64,000 nt of DNA from Zobellella iuensis (GTDB taxonomy: Bacteria; Pseudomonadota; Gammaproteobacteria; Enterobacterales; Aeromonadaceae), in contig NZ_JAERTZ010000014.1 of NCBI RefSeq assembly GCF_016746085.1, positions 1 through 64,000 of the forward strand, given 5' to 3'. Shown piece after piece: positions 1-8,467 of this stretch. The stretch's first letter is position 1; each line of letters starts with the position of its first letter. The notes beneath the pieces are model-generated. The model was not told the origin of the DNA. It ran no database searches and saw nothing but the letters and a program-made list of their open reading frames with translations. The position numbers and the translations under genes are program-made.

Positions 1-150
1 GTCAAGCGTTAAAACCGAAGTTTCTTTGCCGCTTGCGACCCGGCGGGTTGCGCCGTGTCAGTGGATGCGCATTATAGGCAGCCGCGTTTTTTGCGCAAGG
101 GCTTTTTTGATAAAAAAAATCGTTCGCTCAAAAAACAGACCGAACCGGCT
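1..150 (-). promoter_or_regulatory. rRNA operon P1 promoter (and start of P2), reading out of the left edge
   Basis: On the minus strand a -35 TTGCGC (93-98) and a perfect -10 TATAAT (71-76) are 16 bases apart, the short spacer typical of rrn P1 promoters. The -10 is followed by a GCGC discriminator and then CCACTGACACGG (53-64), matching the start of E. coli rrnB P1 transcripts, so +1 is probably position 62. An A/T-rich stretch at about 99-150 suits an UP element. CTTGAC at 1-6 looks like the -35 of P2, cut by the window edge. The rRNA genes would lie to the left, outside the window. In E. coli rrnG also sits beside clpB. Confidence 0.85.
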
Positions 151-163
151 TTTTTACCTTGTT

Positions 164-230
164 TTGATCCTGATCCTGTTTTCCGGTGGCCGCCACCCTA
201 TAATTGGCATATTAAATACATGTATAGGTA
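164..230 (+). promoter_or_regulatory. nnrS promoter with FNR-like and NsrR-like sites
   Basis: A perfect -10 TATAAT lies at 199-204 with a weak -35 CTGTTT at 176-181 (spacer 17). An FNR-like box TTGATCCTGATCCT (164-177, 8 of 10 consensus positions) is centred about 41 bases before the expected start of transcription, the usual place for FNR activation. GGCATATTAAATACATGT (206-223) overlaps the transcription start and, read on the other strand, resembles an NsrR operator (ATGTATTT-A-ATATGC). AGGT at 226-229 is a weak ribosome-binding site. The sites are read by eye; binding is inferred. Confidence 0.5.
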
Positions 231-236
231 AACCCC

Positions 237-1436
237 ATGCAAATCCTGGATGCACAGAAAGAAAACAAGATATGGCCGCTGTTCCGCCTGGGCTTCAGGG
301 CCTTTTTCCTGGGAGGGGCCCTCTTCGCCTGTCTGGCCATGGTACTGTGGCTTCTCACCCTGTCCGGTACTAAGGTGCTGCCGGGCATCGCCAATCCCAT
401 CTGGTGGCATGCCCATGAAATGATCTTCGGTTTTGGTCTGGCCATAGTGGCCGGCTTCGTGCTGACCGCCATCCAGAACTGGACCGGTATCCCGGGGGTT
501 CGCGGTTGGCCGCTCGCGCTGGTCGCCGGGCTCTGGCTACTGCCCCGGCTGCTAATGCCATTAAGGGGAGAGACCAATATCCTGGTAATGGTGCTCGATC
601 TCTTCTGGCTGCCGTTGGTGGCGGGCATGCTGGCCAGGCCCATCATTCAGATCAAGCAATGGCGCAACCTGTTCTTTGTTCCCCTGCTCAGCTTTTTGAC
701 CCTGCTCAACGCCCTGAGCTATTACGCCGCCCTCAGCCACGACTGGTTGCTGGCAGAACGCGTGTTCATTACCGCCGTACTGGCCCTTTCGGCGTTGATT
801 GCGGTAATGGGAGGACGCGTGATCCCCTTCTTTACGTCGCGTGCCACCGCCACCGACAAACCCCGCCCCCTGCCCTGGCTGGAGCAACTGAGCCTGGGGT
901 CGCTCTGGCTGGCGACGCTGGGCTGGCTGCTGCTGCCCAGAACTGGGCTGTTCGATGGCCTGCTGGCGCTGGTGTTGCTCACCGCCGCCTTCAGTAACCT
1001 GGCTCGTCTGGCCCGCTGGAACAGCAAACTGACCTTGAACATTCCCCTGCTGTGGATATTGCATCTGGGCTATCTCTTTATACCCCTGGGCATGCTGGCC
1101 CTGGCGGCCGCCCTGTTGCAACTCGGCATCACCGTCTCCCTGGCCAGCCACTGGCTGACCGCGGGCGCCCTAGGTGCGGTGATCCTGGGCATGATCGCCC
1201 GGGTCTCGCTGGGCCATTCCGGCCGGACGCTGGAGATAGGCAAGCCCATGGTGATGGCCTTTGCCTTGATTATTCTCTCTGCCCTGTTGCGCAGCCTGCT
1301 GCCGATGTTGGCACCGGGCTTGACCATGATGGCCTATCACGGCAGCGCCCTGGCCTGGACCCTGGCTTTCGGTGTCTTCAGTTGGCTGTACTCGCCGGTG
1401 CTGACCCAGCCGAGGGCCGATGGCCGGCCCGGCTGA
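237..1436 (+). CDS. nnrS: NnrS family heme/copper membrane protein
   Basis: This 399-residue, very hydrophobic protein has about twelve membrane segments and belongs to the NnrS family of heme- and copper-containing inner-membrane proteins that help cells tolerate nitric oxide. The conserved WWHAHEMIFG motif is at residues 56-65, with likely metal- or heme-binding histidines. It is a lone gene, divergent from the rRNA promoter at the left edge. An NsrR-like operator and an FNR-like box lie directly upstream, and nsrR itself is present at 52.8 kb, so induction by NO and low oxygen is likely. The exact biochemical role of NnrS is not settled. Confidence 0.9.
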   Translation: MQILDAQKENKIWPLFRLGFRAFFLGGALFACLAMVLWLLTLSGTKVLPGIANPIWWHAHEMIFGFGLAIVAGFVLTAIQNWTGIPGVRGWPLALVAGLWLLPRLLMPLRGETNILVMVLDLFWLPLVAGMLARPIIQIKQWRNLFFVPLLSFLTLLNALSYYAALSHDWLLAERVFITAVLALSALIAVMGGRVIPFFTSRATATDKPRPLPWLEQLSLGSLWLATLGWLLLPRTGLFDGLLALVLLTAAFSNLARLARWNSKLTLNIPLLWILHLGYLFIPLGMLALAAALLQLGITVSLASHWLTAGALGAVILGMIARVSLGHSGRTLEIGKPMVMAFALIILSALLRSLLPMLAPGLTMMAYHGSALAWTLAFGVFSWLYSPVLTQPRADGRPG

Positions 1437-1462
1437 ACCGGTGAAGCGTGAGGCGTAATGAA

Positions 1463-1490
1463 AGAGGGGGAAGCATGGCCTCCCCCCTCT
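1463..1490. terminator. Hairpin between the converging nnrS and clpB genes
   Basis: AGAGGGGG (1463-1470) pairs with CCCCCTCT (1483-1490) around a 12-base loop. Neither side has a long T run (only TTT on the minus side), so it is a modest candidate for a two-way terminator. Confidence 0.5.
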
Positions 1491-1501
1491 AGTTAGCCCG
1501 G

Positions 1502-4075
1502 TTACTGGTTGAGCACCAGGCCGCCGCCGTTGGCATCCAGTTCCAACGGCTTGCCGGGCACCACCCGTCCCGACAGGATGGCCTGGGCCAGCGGGTCTTC
1601 CACCTTGTGCTGTATCGCCCGCTTGAGCGGCCGGGCCCCGAACAGGGGATCGAAACCGGCATGGGCCAGCTTTTCCAGCAGCCGTTCGGTGATGGTCACA
1701 TCAAAGCCCATGGCTTCGAGCCGATCCACCAGCCCCTGCATCTGGATACGGGCGATGGACTTGATATGATCTTCCGCCAGCGGGTGGAACACCACTATTT
1801 CGTCGATCCTGTTGATAAATTCCGGACGGAACTGGTGCCCCAGTACCTCCAGCAGCATGGCCTTCATCTGGTCATAGTCCTTGCTGGTGCTGTGTTCCTG
1901 AATCAGATCAGAACCGATATTGGAGGTCATGATCACCACCGTATTGCGAAAGTCCACGGTGCGCCCCTGGCCATCGGTGAGGCGGCCGTCATCCAACACC
2001 TGCAGCAGGATGTTGAACACGTCCGGATGCGCTTTTTCCACTTCGTCCAGCAGGATCACCGAGTAGGGTTTGCGCCGTACCGCCTCGGTCAGATAACCGC
2101 CCTCTTCGTAGCCCACATAACCGGGAGGCGCGCCGACCAGACGAGACACCGAGTGTTTTTCCATAAATTCCGACATATCGATGCGCACCATGGCGTCGCG
2201 GCTGTCGAACAGGAAATCGGCCAGCGCCTTGCACAGTTCGGTCTTGCCCACCCCGGTCGGGCCCATAAACAGGAAGGAGCCCACCGGCCGGTTGGGATCG
2301 GACAAGCCGGCGCGGCTGCGGCGAATGGCATTGGCCACCGCATCCACCGCCTCGTTCTGGCCGATCACCTGGTCATGCAGGCTATCTTCCATGCGCAGCA
2401 GTTTTTCCTTTTCGCCTTCCAGCATCTTGGCCACCGGAATACCGGTCCAGCGCGACAGCACGTCGGCAATCTCTTCATCGGTGACCCGGTTTTTCAGCAA
2501 GTGCTGCTCCTGCATCTCGGCCTGGGCCGCCAGGTCCAGCTGTTTTTCCAGCTCGGGGATACGCCCGTACTGCAGCTCGGACATCCGCGTCAGATCGCCG
2601 GCGCGCCGGGCGACATCCAGCTCCAGCCGCACCTGCTCCAGTTCGGCCTTGATATGCTGAGTACCGGCCAGGGCCGCCTTTTCCGATTTCCAGACTTCGT
2701 CCAGCTCGGCGTATTCCTGCTCCTTCTCCGCCAGTTCGTCACGGATCAGTTGCAGCCGCTTGCGGCTGCCCTCGTCGTCCTCCTTCAGCAGCGCCTGCTC
2801 TTCCAGCTTGAGCTGGATGATACGCCGATCCAGCCGATCCAGCGGCTCGGGCTTGGAGTCGATCTGCAGCCGGATGCTGGAGGCCGCCTCGTCGATCAGG
2901 TCGATGGCCTTGTCGGGCAACTGGCGATCGGCGATATAACGATGGGACAGGGTCGCCGCCGCGACGATGGCCGGATCGGTGATCTGCACATGGTGGTGCA
3001 GCTCGTAGCGCTCCTTCAGGCCGCGCAGTATGGCGATGGTGTCCTCCACCGTCGGCTGGTTGACCAGCACCTTCTGGAACCTACGTTCGAGCGCCGCGTC
3101 CTTTTCCACGTACTGGCGGTATTCGTCCAGGGTGGTTGCGCCCACGCAGTGCAGCTCGCCCCGGGCCAGGGCCGGCTTGAGCATGTTGCCCGCATCCATG
3201 GCGCCCTCGCCCTTGCCGGCGCCGACCATGGTGTGCAGCTCGTCGACAAAGAGGATGATCTGTCCCTCCTCCTTGGCCAGCTCGTTGAGCAGCGCCTTGA
3301 GCCGCTCTTCGAACTCGCCCCGATACTTGGCGCCGGCCACCAGGGCACCCATGTCGAGCGACAGCACCCGCTTGTTCTTGAGGCCTTCCGGCACCTCGCC
3401 GTTGATGATGCGCTGGGCCAGGCCTTCGACGATGGCGGTCTTGCCCACCCCCGGCTCGCCAATCAGCACCGGGTTGTTCTTGGTGCGCCGCTGCAGCACC
3501 TGGATGGTGCGGCGGATTTCATCGTCCCGGCCAATCACCGGATCCAGCTTGCCCTGCTCGGCCCGCTCGGTGAGATCGATGGTGTATTTCTCCAGCGCCT
3601 GGCGGTTTTCCTCGGCGTTGGGATCGTCCACTTTCTGGCCGCCACGCACCTGATCGATGGCCTGGGTCAGCCTGTCCTTGGAGAGCCCCACCCGCTTGAG
3701 CAGTTCACCCAATTCCCCCTTGTCGTCCAGCGCCGCCAGCAGGAAGAGTTCCGAGGAGATGTAGGCGTCCTTGCGCTGCTGGGCCAGCTTGTCGCACTGG
3801 TTGAGCAACCGGCCCAATACCGGCGATACCTGCACGTCCATGTCGCCGCCGCTCACCCTGGGCAGCCGGCCCAGGGCCTTGTCGAGCTCGACCCGCAGGC
3901 TGTTGCTGTCCACCCCGGCGGTGGTCAGCAGCGGGCGCAGGGTGCCCCCTTCCTGGTTGAGCATGGCCACCAGCAGATGGGCCGGCTCTATGTAGGCGTG
4001 ATCCCGCCCCAGCGCCATCGACTGGGCGTCTTGCAGGGCGAGTTGGAATTTACTGGTAAGACGATCAAGACGCAT
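1502..4075 (-). CDS. clpB: ATP-dependent disaggregase ClpB
   Basis: ClpB is a hexameric cytoplasmic AAA+ chaperone that works with DnaK to dissolve protein aggregates after heat stress. The 857-residue product has the N domain, a first ATPase module with Walker A GEPGVGKT (about residue 206), the long charged coiled-coil middle domain that separates ClpB from ClpA/ClpC, and a second ATPase module with GPTGVGKT (about residue 605). The frame stays open 16 codons upstream, but the start at 4075 gives [11 protein letters not shown], matching E. coli ClpB, and has an AGGAG eight bases upstream. A sigma-32-type promoter lies at 4137-4165. The neighbours pgeF-rluD-bamD match the E. coli order. Confidence 0.97.
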   Translation of the reverse strand: MRLDRLTSKFQLALQDAQSMALGRDHAYIEPAHLLVAMLNQEGGTLRPLLTTAGVDSNSLRVELDKALGRLPRVSGGDMDVQVSPVLGRLLNQCDKLAQQRKDAYISSELFLLAALDDKGELGELLKRVGLSKDRLTQAIDQVRGGQKVDDPNAEENRQALEKYTIDLTERAEQGKLDPVIGRDDEIRRTIQVLQRRTKNNPVLIGEPGVGKTAIVEGLAQRIINGEVPEGLKNKRVLSLDMGALVAGAKYRGEFEERLKALLNELAKEEGQIILFVDELHTMVGAGKGEGAMDAGNMLKPALARGELHCVGATTLDEYRQYVEKDAALERRFQKVLVNQPTVEDTIAILRGLKERYELHHHVQITDPAIVAAATLSHRYIADRQLPDKAIDLIDEAASSIRLQIDSKPEPLDRLDRRIIQLKLEEQALLKEDDEGSRKRLQLIRDELAEKEQEYAELDEVWKSEKAALAGTQHIKAELEQVRLELDVARRAGDLTRMSELQYGRIPELEKQLDLAAQAEMQEQHLLKNRVTDEEIADVLSRWTGIPVAKMLEGEKEKLLRMEDSLHDQVIGQNEAVDAVANAIRRSRAGLSDPNRPVGSFLFMGPTGVGKTELCKALADFLFDSRDAMVRIDMSEFMEKHSVSRLVGAPPGYVGYEEGGYLTEAVRRKPYSVILLDEVEKAHPDVFNILLQVLDDGRLTDGQGRTVDFRNTVVIMTSNIGSDLIQEHSTSKDYDQMKAMLLEVLGHQFRPEFINRIDEIVVFHPLAEDHIKSIARIQMQGLVDRLEAMGFDVTITERLLEKLAHAGFDPLFGARPLKRAIQHKVEDPLAQAILSGRVVPGKPLELDANGGGLVLNQ

Positions 4076-4092
4076 CAGTGCTCTCCTCGAAA

Positions 4093-4110
4093 CACCCGCC
4101 GGATGGCGGG
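4093..4110 (-). other. Hairpin in the clpB 5' leader
   Basis: CCCGCC and GGCGGG pair around a GGAT loop in the untranslated leader between the heat-shock promoter and the clpB start. No T run follows. It could be a weak pgeF terminator or a leader structure; its function is unknown. Confidence 0.35.
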
Positions 4111-4136
4111 GACACAAGCTCAATTACTGATACTAA

Positions 4137-4165
4137 AGATGGGGTTTTATGGCCGGATTTCAACC
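4137..4165 (-). promoter_or_regulatory. Sigma-32 (heat-shock) promoter of clpB
   Basis: On the minus strand GTTGAAA (4158-4164) and CCCCATCT (4137-4144) are separated by 13 bases. This matches the sigma-32 consensus CTTGAAA - 13 to 17 bases - CCCCATNT with one change in the -35 element. It lies about 60 bases before the clpB start, in the gap after pgeF, as expected for heat-shock control of clpB. Confidence 0.85.
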
Positions 4166-4185
4166 GACCTGAGTATAAGTTTTTA

Positions 4186-4911
4186 CTAATCCAGCCAGAT
4201 CAGGCTGGCCATACGTCCGGTTTCCTTGTCACGCCGATAGGAGAAAAACCGCTCCGGTTCGGAGTAGGTGCAATGCTCGCCGCCGTAGATATGATGCACT
4301 CCGGCCGCCGCCAGCCGCAGCCGGGCCAGATGATAGATATCCGCCAGCCATTTCTCGCCGTGAGGTACGAAGGCATCCGCCGCCAGTGGGGAATGCCGCA
4401 TAAAGGCTTCCCTGACCTCCGCCCCCACCTCGAAGGCCCTCGGGCCGATGGCCGGGCCCATCCAGGCCAGCACGGACTCCGGGTCCACCCGCATCTCTTC
4501 CAGCGTCGCCTCCAGCACACCGGCGGCCAGGCCGCGCCAACCGGCGTGGGCCGCCCCCACTACTGTGCCGGCTTCATCGCAAAACAGCACCGGCAGGCAA
4601 TCGGCGGTCATCACCGCGCACACCTGCCCCGGGGTGCGGCTCACCACCGCATCGGCCGTGAAGTTGTCGTCTTTCGCCGGCAGGCTCAGCACCCGGGTGC
4701 CATGCACCTGTTCCAGCCATACCGGCTCGGCCGGCAGGTTAAGGTAGGCTCCCAGCCGCTCCCGATTGATCCGCACATAGTGCTCACCGTCACCGACATG
4801 AGACCCCAGGTTCAGGCTATGAAAAGGCGCATGGCTCACCCCGCCGGTACGGCAGCTTTGCACCGCGCACACTCTGGCCGGCGCCGGCCAATCGGGCAGA
4901 ATCATATCCAT
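4186..4911 (-). CDS. pgeF: Peptidoglycan editing factor PgeF (YfiH, laccase-domain family)
   Basis: This 241-residue protein is of the YfiH/DUF152 family, originally annotated as polyphenol oxidase and now known as PgeF, which removes wrongly incorporated residues from peptidoglycan precursors. The metal-site signatures TADCLPVL and HAGWRGL are both present. Its start overlaps the end of rluD by 10 bases, so the two are translated from one message, and the rluD-pgeF-clpB order is the usual one. An ATG two codons inside the chosen start is also possible. Confidence 0.92.
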   Translation of the reverse strand: MDMILPDWPAPARVCAVQSCRTGGVSHAPFHSLNLGSHVGDGEHYVRINRERLGAYLNLPAEPVWLEQVHGTRVLSLPAKDDNFTADAVVSRTPGQVCAVMTADCLPVLFCDEAGTVVGAAHAGWRGLAAGVLEATLEEMRVDPESVLAWMGPAIGPRAFEVGAEVREAFMRHSPLAADAFVPHGEKWLADIYHLARLRLAAAGVHHIYGGEHCTYSEPERFFSYRRDKETGRMASLIWLD

Positions 4912-5882
4912 ACCAGATCATCCGGATTCGCCTTGGTGTCGGCCCGCAGCACCTCCACCAGCGCAATCATGTCATCGGGCACCGGGGCGTGCCATTCCAT
5001 CACTTCGCCGGTGATGGGATGCTCCAGACGCAGCATCACCGCATGCAGCGCCTGGCGCTTGAACCCCCGCAGGAATTCCAGCAACTCGGGGCTGGCACTG
5101 CGCGGCGGCTTGAGCCGGCCACCGTAGACGGGATCCCCCACCAACGGATGCTTGAGGTAGGCCATGTGAACCCGGATCTGATGGGTACGGCCGGTTTCGA
5201 GCCGCAACCGCAGCCGGGTATGAGCCCGGAATTTTTCCATCACCCGGTAGTGGGTCACCGCCGGTTTGCCAGCGGGAGTGACCGCCATCTGGATACGCTG
5301 GGTCGGATGGCGACCGATATTGGCATCGACGGTGCCGCCGGCGGTCATATGGCCGATGGCCACCGCTTCGTATTCCCGGGTGATTTCCCGCGCCTGCAAT
5401 GCAGCCACCAGATGAGTCTGGGCCGGAACCGTCTTGGCCACCACCATCAGCCCGGTGGTGTCCTTGTCGAGCCGGTGTACTATGCCGGCACGGGGCACCT
5501 CGACAATGCTCGGACAGTGATACAGCAGGGCATTGAGCAAGGTACCGTCGGGCGTACCGGCGCCGGGATGCACCACCAGACCGGCGGGCTTGTTGATGAC
5601 CATGATGTCATCGTCTTCATAGACGATGTCCAGTTCCATGGCCTCTGGCTCGAACCGCACTTCGTCTTCCAGCTCGGCGTTGACCAGCACCTGCTGGCCC
5701 GGCAGCACCTTTTCCCGCGGTTTGCTCACGACGTCACCATCCAGCCGTACCTGCTCCTGCTGGATCCAGGTTTTTATGCGTGAACGGGAATAATCGGGGA
5801 ACATTTCCGCCAACGTCTGATCCAACCGTTGACCGTATTGATGATCGGCGACCACGCCGTTCAGTTCGATTTGCTGGCTCAT
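4902..5882 (-). CDS. rluD: 23S rRNA pseudouridine synthase RluD
   Basis: RluD makes the pseudouridines at 1911, 1915 and 1917 in helix 69 of 23S rRNA. The 326-residue product has an N-terminal S4 RNA-binding domain (about residues 15-75) and the catalytic-aspartate motif HRLDKDTTGL. The frame also opens at a GTG three codons upstream (5891), but the ATG at 5882, giving MSQQIELNG, matches the family better; neither has a strong ribosome-binding site. It overlaps pgeF downstream and is divergent from bamD. Confidence 0.95.
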   Translation of the reverse strand: MSQQIELNGVVADHQYGQRLDQTLAEMFPDYSRSRIKTWIQQEQVRLDGDVVSKPREKVLPGQQVLVNAELEDEVRFEPEAMELDIVYEDDDIMVINKPAGLVVHPGAGTPDGTLLNALLYHCPSIVEVPRAGIVHRLDKDTTGLMVVAKTVPAQTHLVAALQAREITREYEAVAIGHMTAGGTVDANIGRHPTQRIQMAVTPAGKPAVTHYRVMEKFRAHTRLRLRLETGRTHQIRVHMAYLKHPLVGDPVYGGRLKPPRSASPELLEFLRGFKRQALHAVMLRLEHPITGEVMEWHAPVPDDMIALVEVLRADTKANPDDLVWI

Positions 5883-5918
5883 AGAGACCACTGGTTACCA
5901 AAAGATGTTTAATTGGGT

Positions 5919-5947
5919 ATTCTAGCGGTTCTTGACGCTGAGCTTAA
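5919..5947 (-). promoter_or_regulatory. Probable sigma-70 promoter of rluD
   Basis: On the minus strand a -10 TAGAAT (5919-5924) is preceded by a weak -35 TTAAGC (5942-5947) with a 17-base spacer, 37 bases before the rluD start in the rluD/bamD divergent gap. Confidence 0.45.
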
Positions 5948-5995
5948 TCAGTTTCCGCTTACTTAGTTTCCAACTTGCAAAAATGGACTCATTCA

Positions 5996-6742
5996 ATGGC
6001 TAAACAACGAAGCGTATGGCTCGCCCTGACCCTGACCTTGGCGCTGGCCGCCACTGGCTGCTCCAGCACCAAGAAAGATGCGGTGCCGGACGAGCCGCCC
6101 GAGGTACTCTATCAGGAAGCCCAGGAACGCTTGCAGGCGGGCAATTTCATCCGTGCCGCCGAACTGCTGGAAGCCATGGATGCCCGTTATCCGTTTGGTG
6201 CCTATTCCAACCAGGTCCAGCTCGATCTTATCTACGCCTACTACAAACAGGACGATACCGCCCGGGCGCTGGCCAATATCGATCGCTTTATCCGCCTCAA
6301 CCCCAATCACCCCAGCGTGGACTACGCCCAGTACATGCGCGGCCTGACCAATATGGCCACCGACCACAACTTCTTCCAGGAACTGCTCAATATCGACCGG
6401 GCCGACCGGGATCCGGCCTATGCCCGCCAGGCTTTCGCCGACTTCCGCCAACTGCTGCGCCAGCATCCGGACAGCGCCTATGCCGCCGACGCCCGGGCAA
6501 GGATGATCAGCCTGAAAAACCGCCTGGCCAGATACGACCTGGCCGTGGCCCAATTCTACATGAAGCGCGGCGCCTGGCTGGCCGCCGCCAACAGGGCCAA
6601 GTTCGTGGTGCAGTCCTACCCGGACACCGACACCATGCAACCGGCGCTGGAAATCATGGCCGAGTCCTATGGCACCCTGGGCCTGACCGAGATGGCCAAC
6701 AACGCCAAGGCGGTGCTCAGGGCCAACTTCCCCAACAGCTGA
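5996..6742 (+). CDS. bamD: Outer-membrane assembly lipoprotein BamD
   Basis: BamD is an essential lipoprotein of the BAM complex that folds beta-barrel proteins into the outer membrane, working with BamA. The 248-residue product starts with a lipoprotein signal ending in ATGC, the acylated cysteine being about residue 22. Tetratricopeptide repeats follow (for example LYQEAQERLQAGNFIRAAE and YAYYKQDDTARALANIDRFI), as in E. coli BamD of 245 residues. An in-frame ATG seven codons upstream (5975) is less likely because it puts extra residues ahead of the signal. It is divergent from rluD and ends at a strong terminator. Confidence 0.93.
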   Translation: MAKQRSVWLALTLTLALAATGCSSTKKDAVPDEPPEVLYQEAQERLQAGNFIRAAELLEAMDARYPFGAYSNQVQLDLIYAYYKQDDTARALANIDRFIRLNPNHPSVDYAQYMRGLTNMATDHNFFQELLNIDRADRDPAYARQAFADFRQLLRQHPDSAYAADARARMISLKNRLARYDLAVAQFYMKRGAWLAAANRAKFVVQSYPDTDTMQPALEIMAESYGTLGLTEMANNAKAVLRANFPNS

Positions 6743-6762
6743 GCCTCACCGGCGACTCCCAA

Positions 6763-6796
6763 AGCAACAAGCCCCGCATATGCGGGGCTTGTTGCT
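6763..6796. terminator. Perfect palindromic terminator between bamD and gshA
   Basis: A 34-base perfect inverted repeat with core GCCCCGCATATGCGGGGC separates the converging bamD and gshA genes. The stem reads the same on both strands, so it probably terminates both transcripts, although T runs are short. Confidence 0.75.
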
Positions 6797-6814
6797 TGCA
6801 GGGGGTCGAAAAAC

Positions 6815-8407
6815 TCACAACTGCTGGTTGCTGAAGTAGGCGCTCAGGAAATCATCGAAGCTCAGGGTATCGGATCGCTCTATCTTGCGCTGACGGGCCA
6901 GGGAACGAACGCCCTCTTCATCGAAGTAGCTGTCGTCCCAGAATCGGGGGCGGCTGTTGAGCAAGTGATCATGGTAACGACCGGACAGGGCCAGCCCGAA
7001 AGGCAATATGTCCTGGCCGCTCTGCAGCAGCTCGCCCAACACCCGGGCCGACAGGGTCAGGGAAGGATCGCGGATGGCCGCCAGTTGCTGGCGGTGCGCC
7101 TCCCGGTAACAGCCCCGGCCGCAACAGGAGTCCAGCAACTGGGCCACCTCGGCCAGTTCGCCGAAATAGCGCTCGCCCAGGGCCTGCAGGCCCTGGGGCT
7201 CGCCGCCGAACAGTTCCAGCTCCAGACCGGGCTTGCGCCCTTCCAGCACCACCTTGGTGAAGTTGCGCCTGTTGAGGGCGATCTCTTCCTCGCCCAGGGG
7301 CGCGGAAGGGGTCAGCAGGCACCACAGCAGGAAGGTATCCAGGAAGCGGATCTGGGACTGGTCGATGCCCACCGGCGAAAACGGATTGACGTCGATGGAG
7401 CGGACCTCGATATACTCGACACCACGTGAGTCCAGCGCCTGGGACGGCTTTTCGCCGCTCTCGGTGGTGCGCTTGGGACGGATGGGTGCGTACAGCTCGT
7501 TCTCGATCTGCAACACATTGTCGTTGAGCTGGCGGTACTCGCCCTCCACCTTCACCCCAATCCTGGCGAACTCCGCCGCATGGGTGCCGATGGCCCGGCG
7601 CAGGGACGCCACATACTGATCCAGGCTGTTGAGTGAGATATTGAGCCCGGCCTGGGCGCTGTTGGTATAGCCCAGATCCGACAACCGCAGCGAGGTGGCG
7701 TAAGGCAGGTAGAGGGTACCCTTGCCGAGGCGCTCGAACGGCAGGTGATGCTCCTTGCCCTTGAGGAAGGAGCCGCACAGGGCCGGCGAGGCCCCGAACA
7801 GATAGGGGATCAGCCAGCCGAAGCGATAGACGTTGCGGATAAGCCCCAGATAAGCCTCGGACACGAAGTCCTGCAGGCAGCCGCCGTTGCCTTCCAGTTG
7901 GTGCCATTCGCTCCAGAAGCTGTCGGGCATGGAGAAATTGAAGTGCACCCCGGCGATCACCTGCATCCGGCTGCCGTAGCGGTGGTGCAGCCCCTGGCGG
8001 TACAGGGTCTTCATCCGGCCGATATTGGAGCTGCCATACTGGGCCAGGGGAATGTGATCGTCGCCGTTCAGCAGGCAGGGCATGCTCAGCGGCCACAGTT
8101 GCTCGTTGTCCAGGTGACGTACCGTGTAACGGTGGATGTCGGTCAGTTGCGCCAGCAGAATGTCCACCGAGTCCGATACCGGGGTGATGAACTCCATCAG
8201 CGATTCGGAAAAGTCGGTGGTGATATTGGCGTGGGTCAGGGCCGAACCCAGGCTGGCCGGATGGGGCGTCTGGGCCAGGTGACCGTCTGCGGTAATGCGC
8301 AGGCACTCACGCTCGATGCCACGGCGGATGCCCTTGATGGCAGGCAAGCGTTCGGGCGCCTGCAAAGCATGGACGCGCTCGGCCAGAGAAGGGGTTATTT
8401 TCGTCAT
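6815..8407 (-). CDS. gshA: Glutamate-cysteine ligase
   Basis: GshA joins glutamate and cysteine in the first, ATP-dependent step of glutathione synthesis. At 530 residues it has the size of the proteobacterial type-1 enzyme (E. coli 518). Family stretches include GIRRGIERECLRI near the N-terminus, FSESLMEFITP and RSIDVNPFSPVGI. It is a single gene running toward bamD, with a 60-base gap to the upstream protease gene. Confidence 0.95.
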   Translation of the reverse strand: MTKITPSLAERVHALQAPERLPAIKGIRRGIERECLRITADGHLAQTPHPASLGSALTHANITTDFSESLMEFITPVSDSVDILLAQLTDIHRYTVRHLDNEQLWPLSMPCLLNGDDHIPLAQYGSSNIGRMKTLYRQGLHHRYGSRMQVIAGVHFNFSMPDSFWSEWHQLEGNGGCLQDFVSEAYLGLIRNVYRFGWLIPYLFGASPALCGSFLKGKEHHLPFERLGKGTLYLPYATSLRLSDLGYTNSAQAGLNISLNSLDQYVASLRRAIGTHAAEFARIGVKVEGEYRQLNDNVLQIENELYAPIRPKRTTESGEKPSQALDSRGVEYIEVRSIDVNPFSPVGIDQSQIRFLDTFLLWCLLTPSAPLGEEEIALNRRNFTKVVLEGRKPGLELELFGGEPQGLQALGERYFGELAEVAQLLDSCCGRGCYREAHRQQLAAIRDPSLTLSARVLGELLQSGQDILPFGLALSGRYHDHLLNSRPRFWDDSYFDEEGVRSLARQRKIERSDTLSFDDFLSAYFSNQQL

Positions 8408-8426
8408 TGTTCGTCACTCTGTAACA

Positions 8427-8448
8427 CGGAGTTCGCTCAGTCACTCCG
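8427..8448 (-). terminator. Weak hairpin after the M16 protease gene
   Basis: CGGAGT (8427-8432) pairs with ACTCCG (8443-8448). It lies just past the stop of the protease gene and before gshA. There is no T run, so the terminator call is tentative. Confidence 0.3.
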
Positions 8449-8467
8449 CGGGAGGCACCCGGCCTCA

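Noticed and set aside
26-373. An open frame covering the rRNA promoter and the start of nnrS
   Set aside because: It overlaps a recognisable rrn P1 promoter and the NnrS N-terminus in another frame; the product resembles nothing.
1607-4189. An 860-codon open frame antisense to clpB
   Set aside because: The clpB reading is certain, with conserved motifs and a heat-shock promoter. The antisense product has no recognisable domain.
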